Origin: Kocuria flava
GTDB lineage: Bacteria; Actinomycetota; Actinomycetes; Actinomycetales; Micrococcaceae
Length of the DNA: 64,000 bases
Assembly (NCBI RefSeq): GCF_001482365.1
Contig: NZ_CP013254.1
Location: 2,232,001 to 2,296,000 of the forward strand
Direction: 5' to 3'
Shown here one piece after another: positions 18,076 through 25,744 of the stretch. Position 1 is the first letter of the stretch. Every line of letters begins with the position of its first letter. The notes beneath the pieces are model-generated. The model was not told the DNA's origin and searched no databases. It worked only from the letters and a program-made list of their open reading frames with translations. Made by a program: the position numbers and the translations under genes.

Positions 18076-18926
18076 CCCGTCTCACGATCGACCACGTCAC
18101 CCGCTACGACTACGGGCGCTCCGTCTCGACGTCCTACAACGAGGCGCGGATGACGCCGGTGACCGACGACGAGCAGGTGGTGCTCGAGGCGGAGCTGACG
18201 CTGAGCCCCGGCACCGCCACGGTCAGCCACTACCGCGACTACTGGGGCACCCGGGTGACGGCCTTCGACATCCAGGGCCGCCACCACCACCTGGAGGTCC
18301 GCTCCGCGGCGACCGTCGAGGTGCACCGCCCGCCGCCCGGGCGCGCCCCGGACGGGCTCTCGTGGGAGGAGCTCGCCGTGCCGGAGGTCCTCGACGCGGT
18401 CTCCGACCACGTGCCGCAGACCGCGCTCACCCGGCTGGGCCCGGAGCTGGAGGCCGTCGCCGAGGACGTGCGCGCGGGCGCGGCCGACCCCGCCGCGGCG
18501 GTCGCGGCCGTCTACGCCCGGATCGCCGGGCACATGCGCTACGCCCCCGGGGTGACCGGGGTGCACACCGACGCCGAGGCCGCCTGGCGCGAGGGCAGGG
18601 GGGTCTGCCAGGACCTGGCCCACGTGGCGATCGGGATGCTGCGCCACCTCGGGGTGCCGGCCCGCTACGTCTCCGGCTACCTCCACCCCGACGCCGGGGC
18701 CGAGGTGGGGGCCACGGTGCAGGGGGAGTCCCACGCCTGGGTCGAGTCGTGGAACGACGGCTGGTGGGCCTACGACCCGACCAACCACACGGCGCTGACC
18801 GACTTCCACGTCACCGTGGCGCGCGGGCGGGACTACACCGACGTCACCCCGCTCAAGGGCATGCTCACCGGCGGCGGCGGGGCCACGGAGCTGGCCGTGA
18901 CCGTCGAGGTCACGCGCCGGGCGTGA
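18072..18926 (+). CDS. Transglutaminase-like cysteine protease family protein
   Basis: The 284-residue protein has an N-terminal beta-rich domain ('LTIDHVTRYDYGRSVSTSYNEARMTP', the usual bacterial transglutaminase N region) and a papain-like core. The catalytic triad is visible: C179 in 'GVCQDLAH', H221 in 'ESHAWVE' and D235 in 'YDPTN'. In this conserved trio it is thought to act as a peptidase or amidase that opposes or edits the ATP-grasp ligase product. It is the third gene of the operon and is followed by a strong hairpin before the convergent glgC. Confidence 0.9.
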   Translation: MTRLTIDHVTRYDYGRSVSTSYNEARMTPVTDDEQVVLEAELTLSPGTATVSHYRDYWGTRVTAFDIQGRHHHLEVRSAATVEVHRPPPGRAPDGLSWEELAVPEVLDAVSDHVPQTALTRLGPELEAVAEDVRAGAADPAAAVAAVYARIAGHMRYAPGVTGVHTDAEAAWREGRGVCQDLAHVAIGMLRHLGVPARYVSGYLHPDAGAEVGATVQGESHAWVESWNDGWWAYDPTNHTALTDFHVTVARGRDYTDVTPLKGMLTGGGGATELAVTVEVTRRA

Positions 18927-18944
18927 CCGGCCCCCTCGCACGCC

Positions 18945-18987
18945 GACGGCGGGCCGTCCTCCCGGGAGGAGGGAGCGGCCCGCCGTC
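18945..18987. terminator. Hairpin between convergent genes (likely bidirectional terminator)
   Basis: GACGGCGGGCCG (18945-18956) pairs perfectly with CGGCCCGCCGTC (18976-18987) around a 19-nt loop that itself contains TCCTCCCGGGAGGA, a second nested hairpin. It lies between the transglutaminase stop and the glgC stop, so it can serve both strands. There is no U-tract, as is common in high-GC actinobacteria. Confidence 0.7.
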
Positions 18988-19019
18988 GTCGTCCCGCCCC
19001 AGCAGGACGGGGCAGGGGC

Positions 19020-20264
19020 TCAGCGGCCGAAGCGGTAGTTCTTCGGGGCGACCGTCAGCCCGGAGGGGGTGACGGTCAGCCCGCGCGCCCGGTCCTCCTC
19101 GTGGTCGACCCCGACGCGCACGCCCGGGGGCACCACGACGTTCTTGTCGAGGATGCAGCGCTCGACGACGGCGCCCTCGCCGATGCGCACGTTGTCCATG
19201 AGCACCGACTGGCCCACGGTGGCGTCGTTCTCGACGTAGACCTTGGGGGAGAGCACCGACTCGCGCACCCGCCCGCCGGTGATGAGCACCCCCGCGGAGA
19301 GCATCGAGTCGGTCGCGACCCCGCCCTCGCCGTGCGGGCCGCGCACGAGCTTCGCCGGCGGGGCCTGGACGCCGTAGGTGTAGATCGGCCAGGAGTAGTT
19401 GTAGAGGTTGAACACCGGCAGCGGCCGGATCAGGTCCATGTGCGAGTCGTAGTAGGAGTCCAGGGTCCCGACGTCGCGCCAGTACTGGCGGTCCCGCTCC
19501 GTGGAACCGGGCACGTCGTTGTGCGTGAAGTCGTAGACGGCCGCCTCGCCCCGGTCGGCGAACCAGGGCATGATGTCCCCGCCCATGTCGTGGGCCGTGT
19601 CCTCGCGGGCCTCGTCGGCGCGCAGGGCCTCCACGAGGGCGTCGGTGTCGAAGACGTAGTTGCCCATCGAGGCGAGGAACGCGTCGGGGTCGTCCGGCAG
19701 CGGCGCGGTCGAGGACGGCTTCTCCACGAAGCGGGTGATGCGGGTGACGTCCTCGGGGTCCGTCTCGATGACGCCGAAGGAGGTGACCATCTCCATCGGC
19801 TGGCGCACCCCGGCCACGGTCGCCCGCGCCCCGGAGGAGATGTGGAAGTCGACCATCGCCGAGAAGTCCATCCGGTAGACGTGGTCCGCGCCCACGACGA
19901 CGACGATGTCCGGCTTGGCGTCGTCGATGAGGTTCATCGACTGGTAGATGGCGTTGGCCGAGCCCAGGAACCAGTCCTTGCCGCGGCGCTGCTGGGCCGG
20001 GACCGTGGTGACGTAGTTGCCCAGCTGGGTGGACAGCCGCCAGGTCTCCGAGACGTGGCGGTCCAGGGAGTGCGACTTGTACTGGGTGAGGACCACGACC
20101 TGCAGGTAGCCGGAGTTCACGATGTTCGACAGCGCGAAGTCGATCAGCCGGTAGCTGCCGCCGAACGGGACGGCCGGCTTGGCGCGGTCCTCGGTCAGCG
20201 GCATGAGGCGCTTGCCCTCCCCTCCGGCCAGGACGATCGCGAGTACCTTCTTACGGTGGGGCAT
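19020..20264 (-). CDS. glgC: Glucose-1-phosphate adenylyltransferase
   Basis: The 414-residue protein starts at 'MPHRKKVLAIVLAGGEGKRL', giving the standard N-terminus; a longer in-frame start 60 bp upstream is not supported. It has the nucleotide loop 'GGEGKRLMPLT' (14-24), 'FALSNIVNSGYLQVVVLTQYKSHSL', 'GADHVYRMDF', the sugar-phosphate region 'FVEKP', and a C-terminal left-handed beta-helix ('ATVGQSVLMDNVRIGEGAVVERCILDKNV'). It makes ADP-glucose from ATP and glucose 1-phosphate for glycogen and maltose-1-phosphate synthesis. It is divergent from glgA, the same arrangement as in other actinobacteria. Confidence 0.96.
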   Translation of the reverse strand: MPHRKKVLAIVLAGGEGKRLMPLTEDRAKPAVPFGGSYRLIDFALSNIVNSGYLQVVVLTQYKSHSLDRHVSETWRLSTQLGNYVTTVPAQQRRGKDWFLGSANAIYQSMNLIDDAKPDIVVVVGADHVYRMDFSAMVDFHISSGARATVAGVRQPMEMVTSFGVIETDPEDVTRITRFVEKPSSTAPLPDDPDAFLASMGNYVFDTDALVEALRADEAREDTAHDMGGDIMPWFADRGEAAVYDFTHNDVPGSTERDRQYWRDVGTLDSYYDSHMDLIRPLPVFNLYNYSWPIYTYGVQAPPAKLVRGPHGEGGVATDSMLSAGVLITGGRVRESVLSPKVYVENDATVGQSVLMDNVRIGEGAVVERCILDKNVVVPPGVRVGVDHEEDRARGLTVTPSGLTVAPKNYRFGR

Positions 20265-20448
20265 GGGAACCTCTCTGACGTCGTCGGCAACGGGTCCGGC
20301 CGGACCGGTCGGTGCTGGCCTCATTGTGTCTTAAGGGACGCCCGCGCGGGCGAGCGGCGGCACACGGGTTGCGTCGTGGGGCGTCACTCCCGCGCCGCGC
20401 CCGCCCGCCCGCCCCTGCGGGCGGGGCCCCTGCAGTACGCTCGGGGGC
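20265..20448. promoter_or_regulatory. Divergent glgC-glgA promoter region
   Basis: This 184-bp gap separates two divergent glycogen genes, so both promoters must lie here. No clear -35/-10 pair or operator palindrome can be picked out by eye. Confidence 0.4.
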
Positions 20449-21642
20449 GTGCGAGTCGATATCTTGTCCAAGGAGTTCCCGCCCGAGATCTACGGCGGCG
20501 CCGGAGTCCACGTGTCCGAGCTCTCGCGGGTGCTGGCCCCGCTGGTCGACCTGCGGGTGCGCTGCTTCGGCGCGCCCCGCGAGCCGGAGGTCGCCGGCGC
20601 GAAGGTGCAGGCCTACCCGGTCCCGGCCGAGCTGTCCGGGGCCAACGCGGCGATCCAGACCCTCGGCGTGGACCTCGCCATGGTCGGGGACGTCGCCGGG
20701 GCCGACCTCGTGCACTCCCACACCTGGTACGCCAACATGGCCGGGCACCTCTCCGCGCTGATGCACGGGATCCCGCACGTGCTCTCCGCCCACTCCCTCG
20801 AGCCGCTGCGGCCGTGGAAGGCCGAGCAGCTCGGCGGCGGCTACGCGGTCTCCTCGTTCGTGGAGCGCACCGCCTACGAGTCGGCGGCCGCGATCATCGC
20901 CGTCTCCGACGGGATGCGCGAGGACATCCTGCGCTCCTACCCGGCGGTGGACCCGGCGCGGGTGCGCACCGTGCACAACGGCATCGACGTCGCGCAGTGG
21001 TCCCCGGACCCGGACACCGACGTCCTGGAGTCCTACGGGATCGACCCGCAGCGGCCCTCCGTGGTCTTCGTCGGCCGGGTGACCCGCCAGAAGGGCGTGC
21101 CCTTCCTCCTGCGCGCCGCCGCCCGCCTGCCCGAGGACGTCCAGCTCGTGCTGTGCGCCGGGGCCGCCGACACCCCCGAGCTCGGCGCCGAGGTCAACGC
21201 CCTGATCGCCGACCTGCAGGCCACCCGCTCCGGGGTGGTGCTCATCGAGAAGATGCTGCCGCGCCGGGAGATCGCCCAGATCCTCTCCCACGCCACGGTC
21301 TTCGCCTGCCCATCGGTCTACGAGCCGCTGGGCATCGTCAACCTCGAGGCGATGGCCTGCGGCACCGCCGTGGTCGCCTCCGCGACCGGCGGGATCCCCG
21401 AGGTCGTCGACGACGGCGTCACGGGCCGGCTCGTGCCCCTCGAGCAGGTCCAGGACGGCACGGGCACGCCGCTGGACCCGGAGCGCTTCGTCGCCGACTT
21501 CGCCGCCGCCCTCACCGAGGTCGCCGCCGACCCGGCCCGCGCCGCCGCGATGGGCGAGGCCGGGCGCCGCCGGGCCGAGGAGCACTTCGCGTGGGAGTCG
21601 ATCGCCGAGCGCACCCTGGAGGTCTACCGCTCGGTGCTGTGA
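20449..21642 (+). CDS. glgA: Glycogen synthase, actinobacterial GT4 type (ADP-glucose:glucan / maltose-1-phosphate synthase)
   Basis: The 397-residue protein starts at a GTG ('MRVDILSKEFPPEIYGGAGVHVSEL'). It has 'HSHTWYANMAGHL', the GT-B donor motif 'YEPLGIVNLEAMACGTAVVASATGG' with the conserved Glu residues, and 'VFVGRVTRQKGVPFLL'. It is about 80 residues shorter than enterobacterial GT5 glycogen synthases and belongs to the GT4 group represented by mycobacterial Rv1212c (GlgM), which makes alpha-maltose 1-phosphate from ADP-glucose. The divergent glgC supplies the donor. Whether it acts on glucan or on glucose 1-phosphate cannot be settled by sequence. Confidence 0.92.
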   Translation: MRVDILSKEFPPEIYGGAGVHVSELSRVLAPLVDLRVRCFGAPREPEVAGAKVQAYPVPAELSGANAAIQTLGVDLAMVGDVAGADLVHSHTWYANMAGHLSALMHGIPHVLSAHSLEPLRPWKAEQLGGGYAVSSFVERTAYESAAAIIAVSDGMREDILRSYPAVDPARVRTVHNGIDVAQWSPDPDTDVLESYGIDPQRPSVVFVGRVTRQKGVPFLLRAAARLPEDVQLVLCAGAADTPELGAEVNALIADLQATRSGVVLIEKMLPRREIAQILSHATVFACPSVYEPLGIVNLEAMACGTAVVASATGGIPEVVDDGVTGRLVPLEQVQDGTGTPLDPERFVADFAAALTEVAADPARAAAMGEAGRRRAEEHFAWESIAERTLEVYRSVL

Positions 21643-21656
21643 GCGTCCCCGCCCGG

Positions 21657-21685
21657 ATGAAACCGCCCGCACGGTGTGGTAGATT
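21657..21685 (+). promoter_or_regulatory. Possible promoter of tRNA-Leu
   Basis: ATGAAA (21657-21662) and TAGATT (21680-21685) are separated by 17 bp and lie about 60 bp upstream of the tRNA gene. Each matches four of six bases of the sigma-70-type consensus. It is the only AT-rich patch between glgA and the tRNA. Confidence 0.4.
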
Positions 21686-21748
21686 ATTCCTCGTTGCGTT
21701 CAGGACGGACGGCCCCGGAAGGGGCCGGACGAGGTCCTGGATCCACTC

Positions 21749-21834
21749 GCGCGGGTGGCGGAATAGGCAGACGCGCTAGCTTGAGGTGCTAGTCCTCGTA
21801 TTAGAGGGTGGGGGTTCAAGTCCCCCCTCGCGCA
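21749..21834 (+). tRNA. tRNA-Leu (anticodon GAG)
   Basis: An 86-nt class II tRNA folds fully. The acceptor stem GCGCGGG pairs with CTCGCGC (one G-U). U8-G9 and the D-arm (GCGGAATAGGCAGACGC) follow. The anticodon stem CTAGC/GCTAG encloses loop TTGAGGT with GAG at positions 34-36. A long variable arm follows, and the T-arm GGGGG-TTCAAGT-CCCCC. The discriminator base is A, as required for leucine tRNAs, and CCA is not encoded. Confidence 0.96.
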
Positions 21835-21860
21835 CGATGCGATGTCCCAGGACATCGGAG

Positions 21861-21893
21861 ACACCCCGGACCTGTGGTCCGGGGTGTTTTTCT
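21861..21893 (+). terminator. Rho-independent terminator after tRNA-Leu
   Basis: ACACCCCGGACC (21861-21872) pairs perfectly with GGTCCGGGGTGT (21876-21887) around a TGT loop and is followed by TTTTTCTGT, a classical intrinsic terminator 27 bp after the tRNA. A smaller palindrome, GATGTCC-CA-GGACATC (21841-21856), lies between the two. Confidence 0.9.
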
Positions 21894-21983
21894 GTCTCCG
21901 GGTGCTGGTCGAGGGATCGTGGCCGGTCGTCGCGGCCCGTGCCTGCGCTGAAGCCCACCGAGCGATGGCAGGGGGGGGAACGA

Positions 21984-22487
21984 GTGCAGTCCGGGAACGG
22001 TGCCGAGCCTGTCGGTGCGCCGGAGCACCGCTTCAGGTGGCTGTGGTGGGTCGCCGCGTGGTTCCTGTGGACCTTCCTCGGCGACGAGCTCCTCGAGGCG
22101 GTGTGGAGCCGGCTGATCGCCGTCGGCGGGTACGGACTGACGAACGCCGTGTCCGGTCTGATCGCCTTGTCGATCTGTTTCGTGGTCCTCATCCGCACCC
22201 GGGTCCGGCACCGGCAGCTGGAGACGCAAGGGGATCCGGAGCCGCTGCCGGTGACCACCGACTACGTCACCACGGCCCGGCCCCTGGTGGTGCTGTGCTG
22301 GCTGGTCGGGGTGGGGGCCTGGGGGGTGACCGTGCTGCTGGTCGCCCTCGCCGGGTTCGGCTCGGCCTGGGTGCTCGGGCCGGTCATCGGTACGGCCTTC
22401 ATCCTGGGCGCCCGGATGGAGAGCGCCCACGCCCGGACGATGGACGCCCGGCGCGGGATGCCGCCGGCCGCTGCGGCCCGCACGTGA
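21984..22487 (+). CDS. Hypothetical membrane protein
   Basis: The 167-residue protein is read from the GTG at 21984, preceded by a GGGGGGGGAA ribosome-binding stretch; the longer in-frame start would run into the tRNA and terminator. Hydrophobic segments lie at about residues 17-37, 44-62, 94-118 and 122-140 (for example 'FRWLWWVAAWFLWTFLG', 'ARPLVVLCWLVGVGAWGVTVLL', 'GSAWVLGPVIGTAFILGARM'), so about four membrane helices are likely. I do not recognise a family. Confidence 0.6.
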   Translation: MQSGNGAEPVGAPEHRFRWLWWVAAWFLWTFLGDELLEAVWSRLIAVGGYGLTNAVSGLIALSICFVVLIRTRVRHRQLETQGDPEPLPVTTDYVTTARPLVVLCWLVGVGAWGVTVLLVALAGFGSAWVLGPVIGTAFILGARMESAHARTMDARRGMPPAAAART

Positions 22488-22500
22488 GGAGCTGGCCGGG

Positions 22501-22532
22501 CGTCATCGCTGATGTCCAAGACCTGCCGGCGG
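22501..22532. repeat. 32-bp direct repeat, copy 1
   Basis: The 32 bases at 22501-22532 match 23464-23495 at 30 of 32 positions in the same orientation; both contain AAGACCTGCCGGCGG. Weaker similarity continues for about 25 bp to the right in both copies. Copy 2 lies inside the broken HNH gene, so this copy may be a scrap of a related HNH gene or the end of a lost mobile element. Confidence 0.6.
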
Positions 22533-22589
22533 GGGCTGTGGCGGGCGCGGGCTCAGAAGAGCGTGGGAGGGGCCGGGTCGACGTCGTGG

Positions 22590-22722
22590 ACCGGCCGGCA
22601 GTGGTGGTTCCCGGGGGGCGTGGTTCGTCGCGCGGGTCGTCGTCGGCGTGTCCGCGGCCCGTACCCGCTCGCTCTCCGGGCCGCGGACACCCGACGCAGG
22701 CGACCCCCGGCGTCGCTGAACG
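22590..22722 (+). pseudogene. Decayed copy of a small membrane-protein gene
   Basis: The stretch GGCAGTGGTGGTTCCCGGGG starts a region parallel to the intact gene at 35011-35250. With one frame adjustment in the G-run it reads 'QWWFPG' then 'WFVARVVVGVSAARTRS', 'SGPRTPDAGDPRRR', against 'QWWFPGLWFAALVVVGLAGTRNRS' and 'GRPRKPSADTARRR' in the intact copy. The N-terminal half is not recognisable. It is a frameshifted and truncated paralogue. Confidence 0.5.
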
Positions 22723-22736
22723 GTCGAGGAGACATC

Positions 22737-22967
22737 ATGCAGGAGGAGACCGACCCGGTCCGGTTCACGGTGCAGGGCCAGGAGTTCACCGTCCGGGCCC
22801 GGGCCGGCGAGCCGGGGGTCTGCGACCACTTCTGGACCAACCACCCCGAGGGCTACGGCTTCACCTCCGCCGGCAACCCCGCCGACCCGGTGAGCCGCGA
22901 GGGAATGGAGCGCGACATCATCTCCTTCCTGGCCGAGATCAACCCGGAGACCGGGTACCTCGACTGA
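22737..22967 (+). CDS. Small hypothetical protein
   Basis: The 76-residue acidic protein starts at an ATG preceded by GAGGAG. It begins 'MQEETDPVRFTVQGQEFTVRARAGEPG' and ends 'INPETGYLD'. It has no signal peptide or membrane segment and the composition of a small soluble domain. I do not recognise the family. Confidence 0.6.
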   Translation: MQEETDPVRFTVQGQEFTVRARAGEPGVCDHFWTNHPEGYGFTSAGNPADPVSREGMERDIISFLAEINPETGYLD

Positions 22968-23063
22968 CTCGCGAACCACGGCGTCGCCGATGAGATGACG
23001 CCGCTCGCCACCGGCTCGTGCCACGATGCGGGCAGCAGCATGACCGTGCAGGAGGGGGGCATC

Positions 23064-23684
23064 GTGCGTGGCGAGGTGCTCGGGGTCTGCGCCGGCGTGG
23101 CGGTGGTAGCCCTGGGCATGTGGATCATCCGGGTCTTCCGCGGGGTGTTCCCGATCTGGATCCTGCTGCTGGGATTCGCGTTCCTCATCGGTCGTCCGGT
23201 GCTGGACTGGCTGGAGTGGCGGATCCGGACCCACGAGCGAGACCGCCGCGACGAGGAGCAGCGCTCAGCTCCGGCCGGTTCCGGTGTGCCGAACGCCCCG
23301 GGTTCCGTCGTGGAGCTCCGGGGCGTTCATCCTCGCGGGTGGGCGGTCAGGCGTCCTGGGTCTCGATCTCGTCCTCGGAGCAGCAGGCGCAGGCGGCGTC
23401 GCGCAGATCGAACGTGGCCCGCACCAGCACGACGGTGCCCTTGCGGTGCGGGGAGCGGTCGGACGTCATTGCTGATGTGCAAGACCTGCCGGCGGCGGTC
23501 GTTGCGGGCACCGGGGTCGGAACGGCGTGCACGCACAGCGGCACGTCGCACCAGTGCAGGGACGTCCGGTCGGCGACCGCCTCCAGCCCGCCGTGGTCGG
23601 TGGCCAGGGCGAACCGGTGGGCGGAGACCACCTTCTGGCCGGTATCCGTGGCGAACCAGAACCGCCCGTACCCGTCGTCGCTGA
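23064..23684 (+). CDS. Hypothetical membrane protein with aberrant C-terminus
   Basis: The start is the GTG at 23064, eight bases after a strong AGGAGGGGGG; an upstream ATG at 23040 is possible. The first ~75 residues look genuine: two hydrophobic stretches ('GVCAGVAVVALGMWIIRVF', 'FPIWILLLGFAFLIGRPVL') and then a charged segment 'DWLEWRIRTHERDRRDEEQ'. After about residue 80 the frame becomes Arg/Ser-rich and runs antisense through a hairpin and the broken HNH gene, so the true stop has probably been lost. The 206-residue length should not be trusted. Confidence 0.4.
   Translation: MRGEVLGVCAGVAVVALGMWIIRVFRGVFPIWILLLGFAFLIGRPVLDWLEWRIRTHERDRRDEEQRSAPAGSGVPNAPGSVVELRGVHPRGWAVRRPGSRSRPRSSRRRRRRADRTWPAPARRCPCGAGSGRTSLLMCKTCRRRSLRAPGSERRARTAARRTSAGTSGRRPPPARRGRWPGRTGGRRPPSGRYPWRTRTARTRRR
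23291..23328. terminator. Hairpin between convergent reading frames
   Basis: GAACGCCCCGG (23291-23301) pairs perfectly with CCGGGGCGTTC (23318-23328) across a 16-nt loop. It lies just past the HNH remnant on the minus strand and where the plus-strand membrane-protein gene should have ended, so it fits a shared terminator. Confidence 0.5.
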
Positions 23685-23770
23685 TCGCTCCCGTCCAATG
23701 ACCAGCACGACTGCTCGGTCGGGCCCTTGAGCACGTGGGCGTAGAACCTCTCGACGTCGGCCGGGTTCAC
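23347..23770 (-). pseudogene. HNH-endonuclease-like protein, frameshifted
   Basis: Starting at the GTG at 23768-23770 (preceded by GGAGGA), the frame reads 'VNPADVERFYAHVLKGPTEQ' and then 'SCWS'. One extra base near 23697 then moves the rest, 'WTGAISDDGYGRFWFATDTG', 'QKVVSAHRFALATDHGGL', 'LHWCDVPLCVHA', into another frame. The joined sequence resembles small actinobacterial HNH proteins (CW-x-WTGA, GYGRFW, CDVPLC). The C-terminal ~60 residues after 'CVHA' carry copy 2 of a 32-bp repeat and do not resemble the family end. It is broken unless the frameshift is a sequencing error. Confidence 0.65.
23464..23495. repeat. 32-bp direct repeat, copy 2
   Basis: This is the same-orientation match to 22501-22532 (30/32). 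It lies within the C-terminal part of the HNH remnant, 963 bp from copy 1. Confidence 0.6.
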
Positions 23771-24071
23771 CGCATCCTCCGCTGCGCCACATCGGCTCCG
23801 CGGCCGGTGCCGGTGCCGAGCGTGGCACGGCCACCGGTCCGCAGGCGTTCGCCATGGCACCGACTCGGGCCCGAGTGTGACGGGTCCGCCGGGGGTGACG
23901 ATAACGATCACGCGGCCAGCCGCCTGCTGCCCGCGTCCTGGACCGGGCGGGCCGGTCACACTGGAGCCCCGGGCGCCGTCCGGTGACGCCCGCGGCACCG
24001 CTTCCATCCGCTGCACCCGCCGGGGACCGCAGTCCGGCTCCGTCCTCGGCGCCCGACTCCCAGGACCGATC

Positions 24072-24728
24072 ATGGACACCACCCACCGCGTCATCGCCGC
24101 GACCGCCGCACTTCTGCTGGCCGTGGCCGCACCGGCCACCGCCGCCGAGCCCACGCCGCCACCTGAGCCACCGGCCGAGAATCAGTTCCCGCCGGCGAGC
24201 ACGCACGGGAAGTTCGTGCCGCTGCCCGAGGAGTTCTTCGCGACCGACACCGTTCCGCTGTGCGGTTCGGAGGTCACCATCGCCGCCGACGACGCCGGCA
24301 CCGGCCGGTACCGCGCCCTGGTGACGGACGAGGGGGACACCGTGGTCGAGTACCGCGGGGACCTCACCGTGGACATCACCCGGGCCTCCGACGGGGCGAC
24401 GCTGGAGGACGTGCTTCTGGACGGGCGGGCGATCGAGACCTACGACGCCGACGGTGTGACCGCCACCTTCGACTACACCGGACCGTCGCTGGTGATCGCC
24501 GTCGACGAGATGGACGTCCAGGCCATGGAGGAGGCCGGGCTGCCGCAGGCGTTCATCTACCTCTCCGGACGCCTCTCGAGCACCATCACCCTGGAGTCGG
24601 CACCGGTGCCCGGCCAGCAGCCACCGCCTGCGGTCTCGGTGGAGATCACCGAGAACACCGCGGAGTACGTCGTCGACCTCTGCGACCTGCTCGACCAAGC
24701 CGCTCCGGAGGCCGCACCTGCCCCGTAG
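24072..24728 (+). CDS. Secreted hypothetical protein
   Basis: The 218-residue protein starts at the ATG at 24072. A clear Sec signal peptide 'MDTTHRVIAATAALLLAVAA' ends with 'PATA', with cleavage likely before 'AEPTPPPEPP' at residue 25-26. The mature part is acidic with one Cys near the start ('VPLCGSEVTIA') and one near the end ('VVDLCDLLDQ'), suggesting a disulfide. The beta-rich pattern resembles a small exported lipoprotein-like domain, but there is no lipobox. Function unknown. Confidence 0.7.
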   Translation: MDTTHRVIAATAALLLAVAAPATAAEPTPPPEPPAENQFPPASTHGKFVPLPEEFFATDTVPLCGSEVTIAADDAGTGRYRALVTDEGDTVVEYRGDLTVDITRASDGATLEDVLLDGRAIETYDADGVTATFDYTGPSLVIAVDEMDVQAMEEAGLPQAFIYLSGRLSSTITLESAPVPGQQPPPAVSVEITENTAEYVVDLCDLLDQAAPEAAPAP

Positions 24729-24792
24729 CCGACCACCCGCACCGGCCTCGCCATCAGGGGCGGGGCCACCCCGACCAGGAGAGGAACCCGTC

Positions 24793-25262
24793 ATGAACGA
24801 CACCCACACCAGCAGTGGCGCCGGTCCCGGCGGCGCAGCGACCGGAGATCGCCGGCAGCTGGTCGAGCGGGCCATCGCAGCGCTCAACGCCCACGACACC
24901 GCGGCGTTCGCCGCGACCTACAGCCCGGATGCCGTCGTCCACACCTCCGCCAATCCGGAGCCGGTGCGTGGGCGGGAGGCCATCGAGCAGGACACCGAGC
25001 ACTGGAACACCGCAATGCCGGACATGGCGATCGAGATCGAAGACCTGGTCGTGGACGGCGCCACCGTGGCGATGCGGCTGCTGTTCACCGGCACCCACAC
25101 CGGACCCCTGACCACCCCTGACGGTGAGGTGCCCCCCCCACCGGGAAGGCGGTGTCGGTCCCCATGGCCGTGTTCAACCGGAACGACGAGAACGGGCTGA
25201 CCTCGGTGGAGCACCGCTACCTGGACCTGGCCGACATGGCCCGGCAGCTCGGACTCGCGTGA
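24793..25262 (+). pseudogene. SnoaL/NTF2-like protein, frameshifted at a C8 run
   Basis: The ATG at 24793 follows AGGAGAGGA. The frame 'RQLVERAIAALNAHDTAAF', 'AATYSPDAVVHTSANPEPVR' is typical of the SnoaL-like NTF2 fold (ester cyclase relatives). At the run of eight C (25132-25139) the frame goes wrong. With one C added it continues 'PTGKAVSVPMAVFNRNDENG', 'LTSVEHRYLDLADMARQLGL' to the TGA at 25260, as in intact family members of about 155 residues. This is either a recent homopolymer mutation or a sequencing error. Confidence 0.7.
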
Positions 25263-25744
25263 GCGGGCGAACCAGCGCTCACCCCGGTCTCCGTGCTGGA
25301 CTACCGGGGTGTCCGTCGGCTCGGCTGGACGATCGGGCCTTCTGGGCTTCGAGCCCGGCGAGCTCCACCTCGGTCCTCCGGCATCCGTCGGGGGAGCGAG
25401 TTCTCGGCGCTGATCACGCCGTCGGGGGACCGGGCCCGGATCACGGTCGAGGTGCAAGCGGTCATCGGTCGTCTCCTCGGTGGTGACGGGTATGGCAGCG
25501 AACACCGCATCGGCCGGTGCCCGATCGTGGGGGTAGGTCCGCTGCGTGCAGTGGCCTTGCCGCACGAGCCCGCCTGCCGGCGCCCGAGTGCCGGGCCGGT
25601 AGACCGGTCCTGGGCCGTTGCGCGGTGGAAGTGCTCGTGGTCCTCAGCGGACTCCCGCGCGGACCGCCTGTCTCCTGGCAACAGGATCTGTCGATCCTTG
25701 TGCTCCGGGTCGATGTCCGCCGAATGGTCTGAGAAGACATTCCA
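25263..25744. other. Non-coding stretch between a broken gene and a broken transposase
   Basis: About 480 bp without a convincing gene. Long frames on both strands are Arg-rich shadows. It probably includes the lost end of the IS5-type element; no terminal inverted repeat could be identified. Confidence 0.4.

Noticed and set aside
21841..21856. Palindrome GATGTCC-CA-GGACATC after tRNA-Leu, considered as an integrase attachment site
   Set aside because: No integrase gene, tRNA 3'-end duplication or element is found downstream; it is more likely part of the transcript end.
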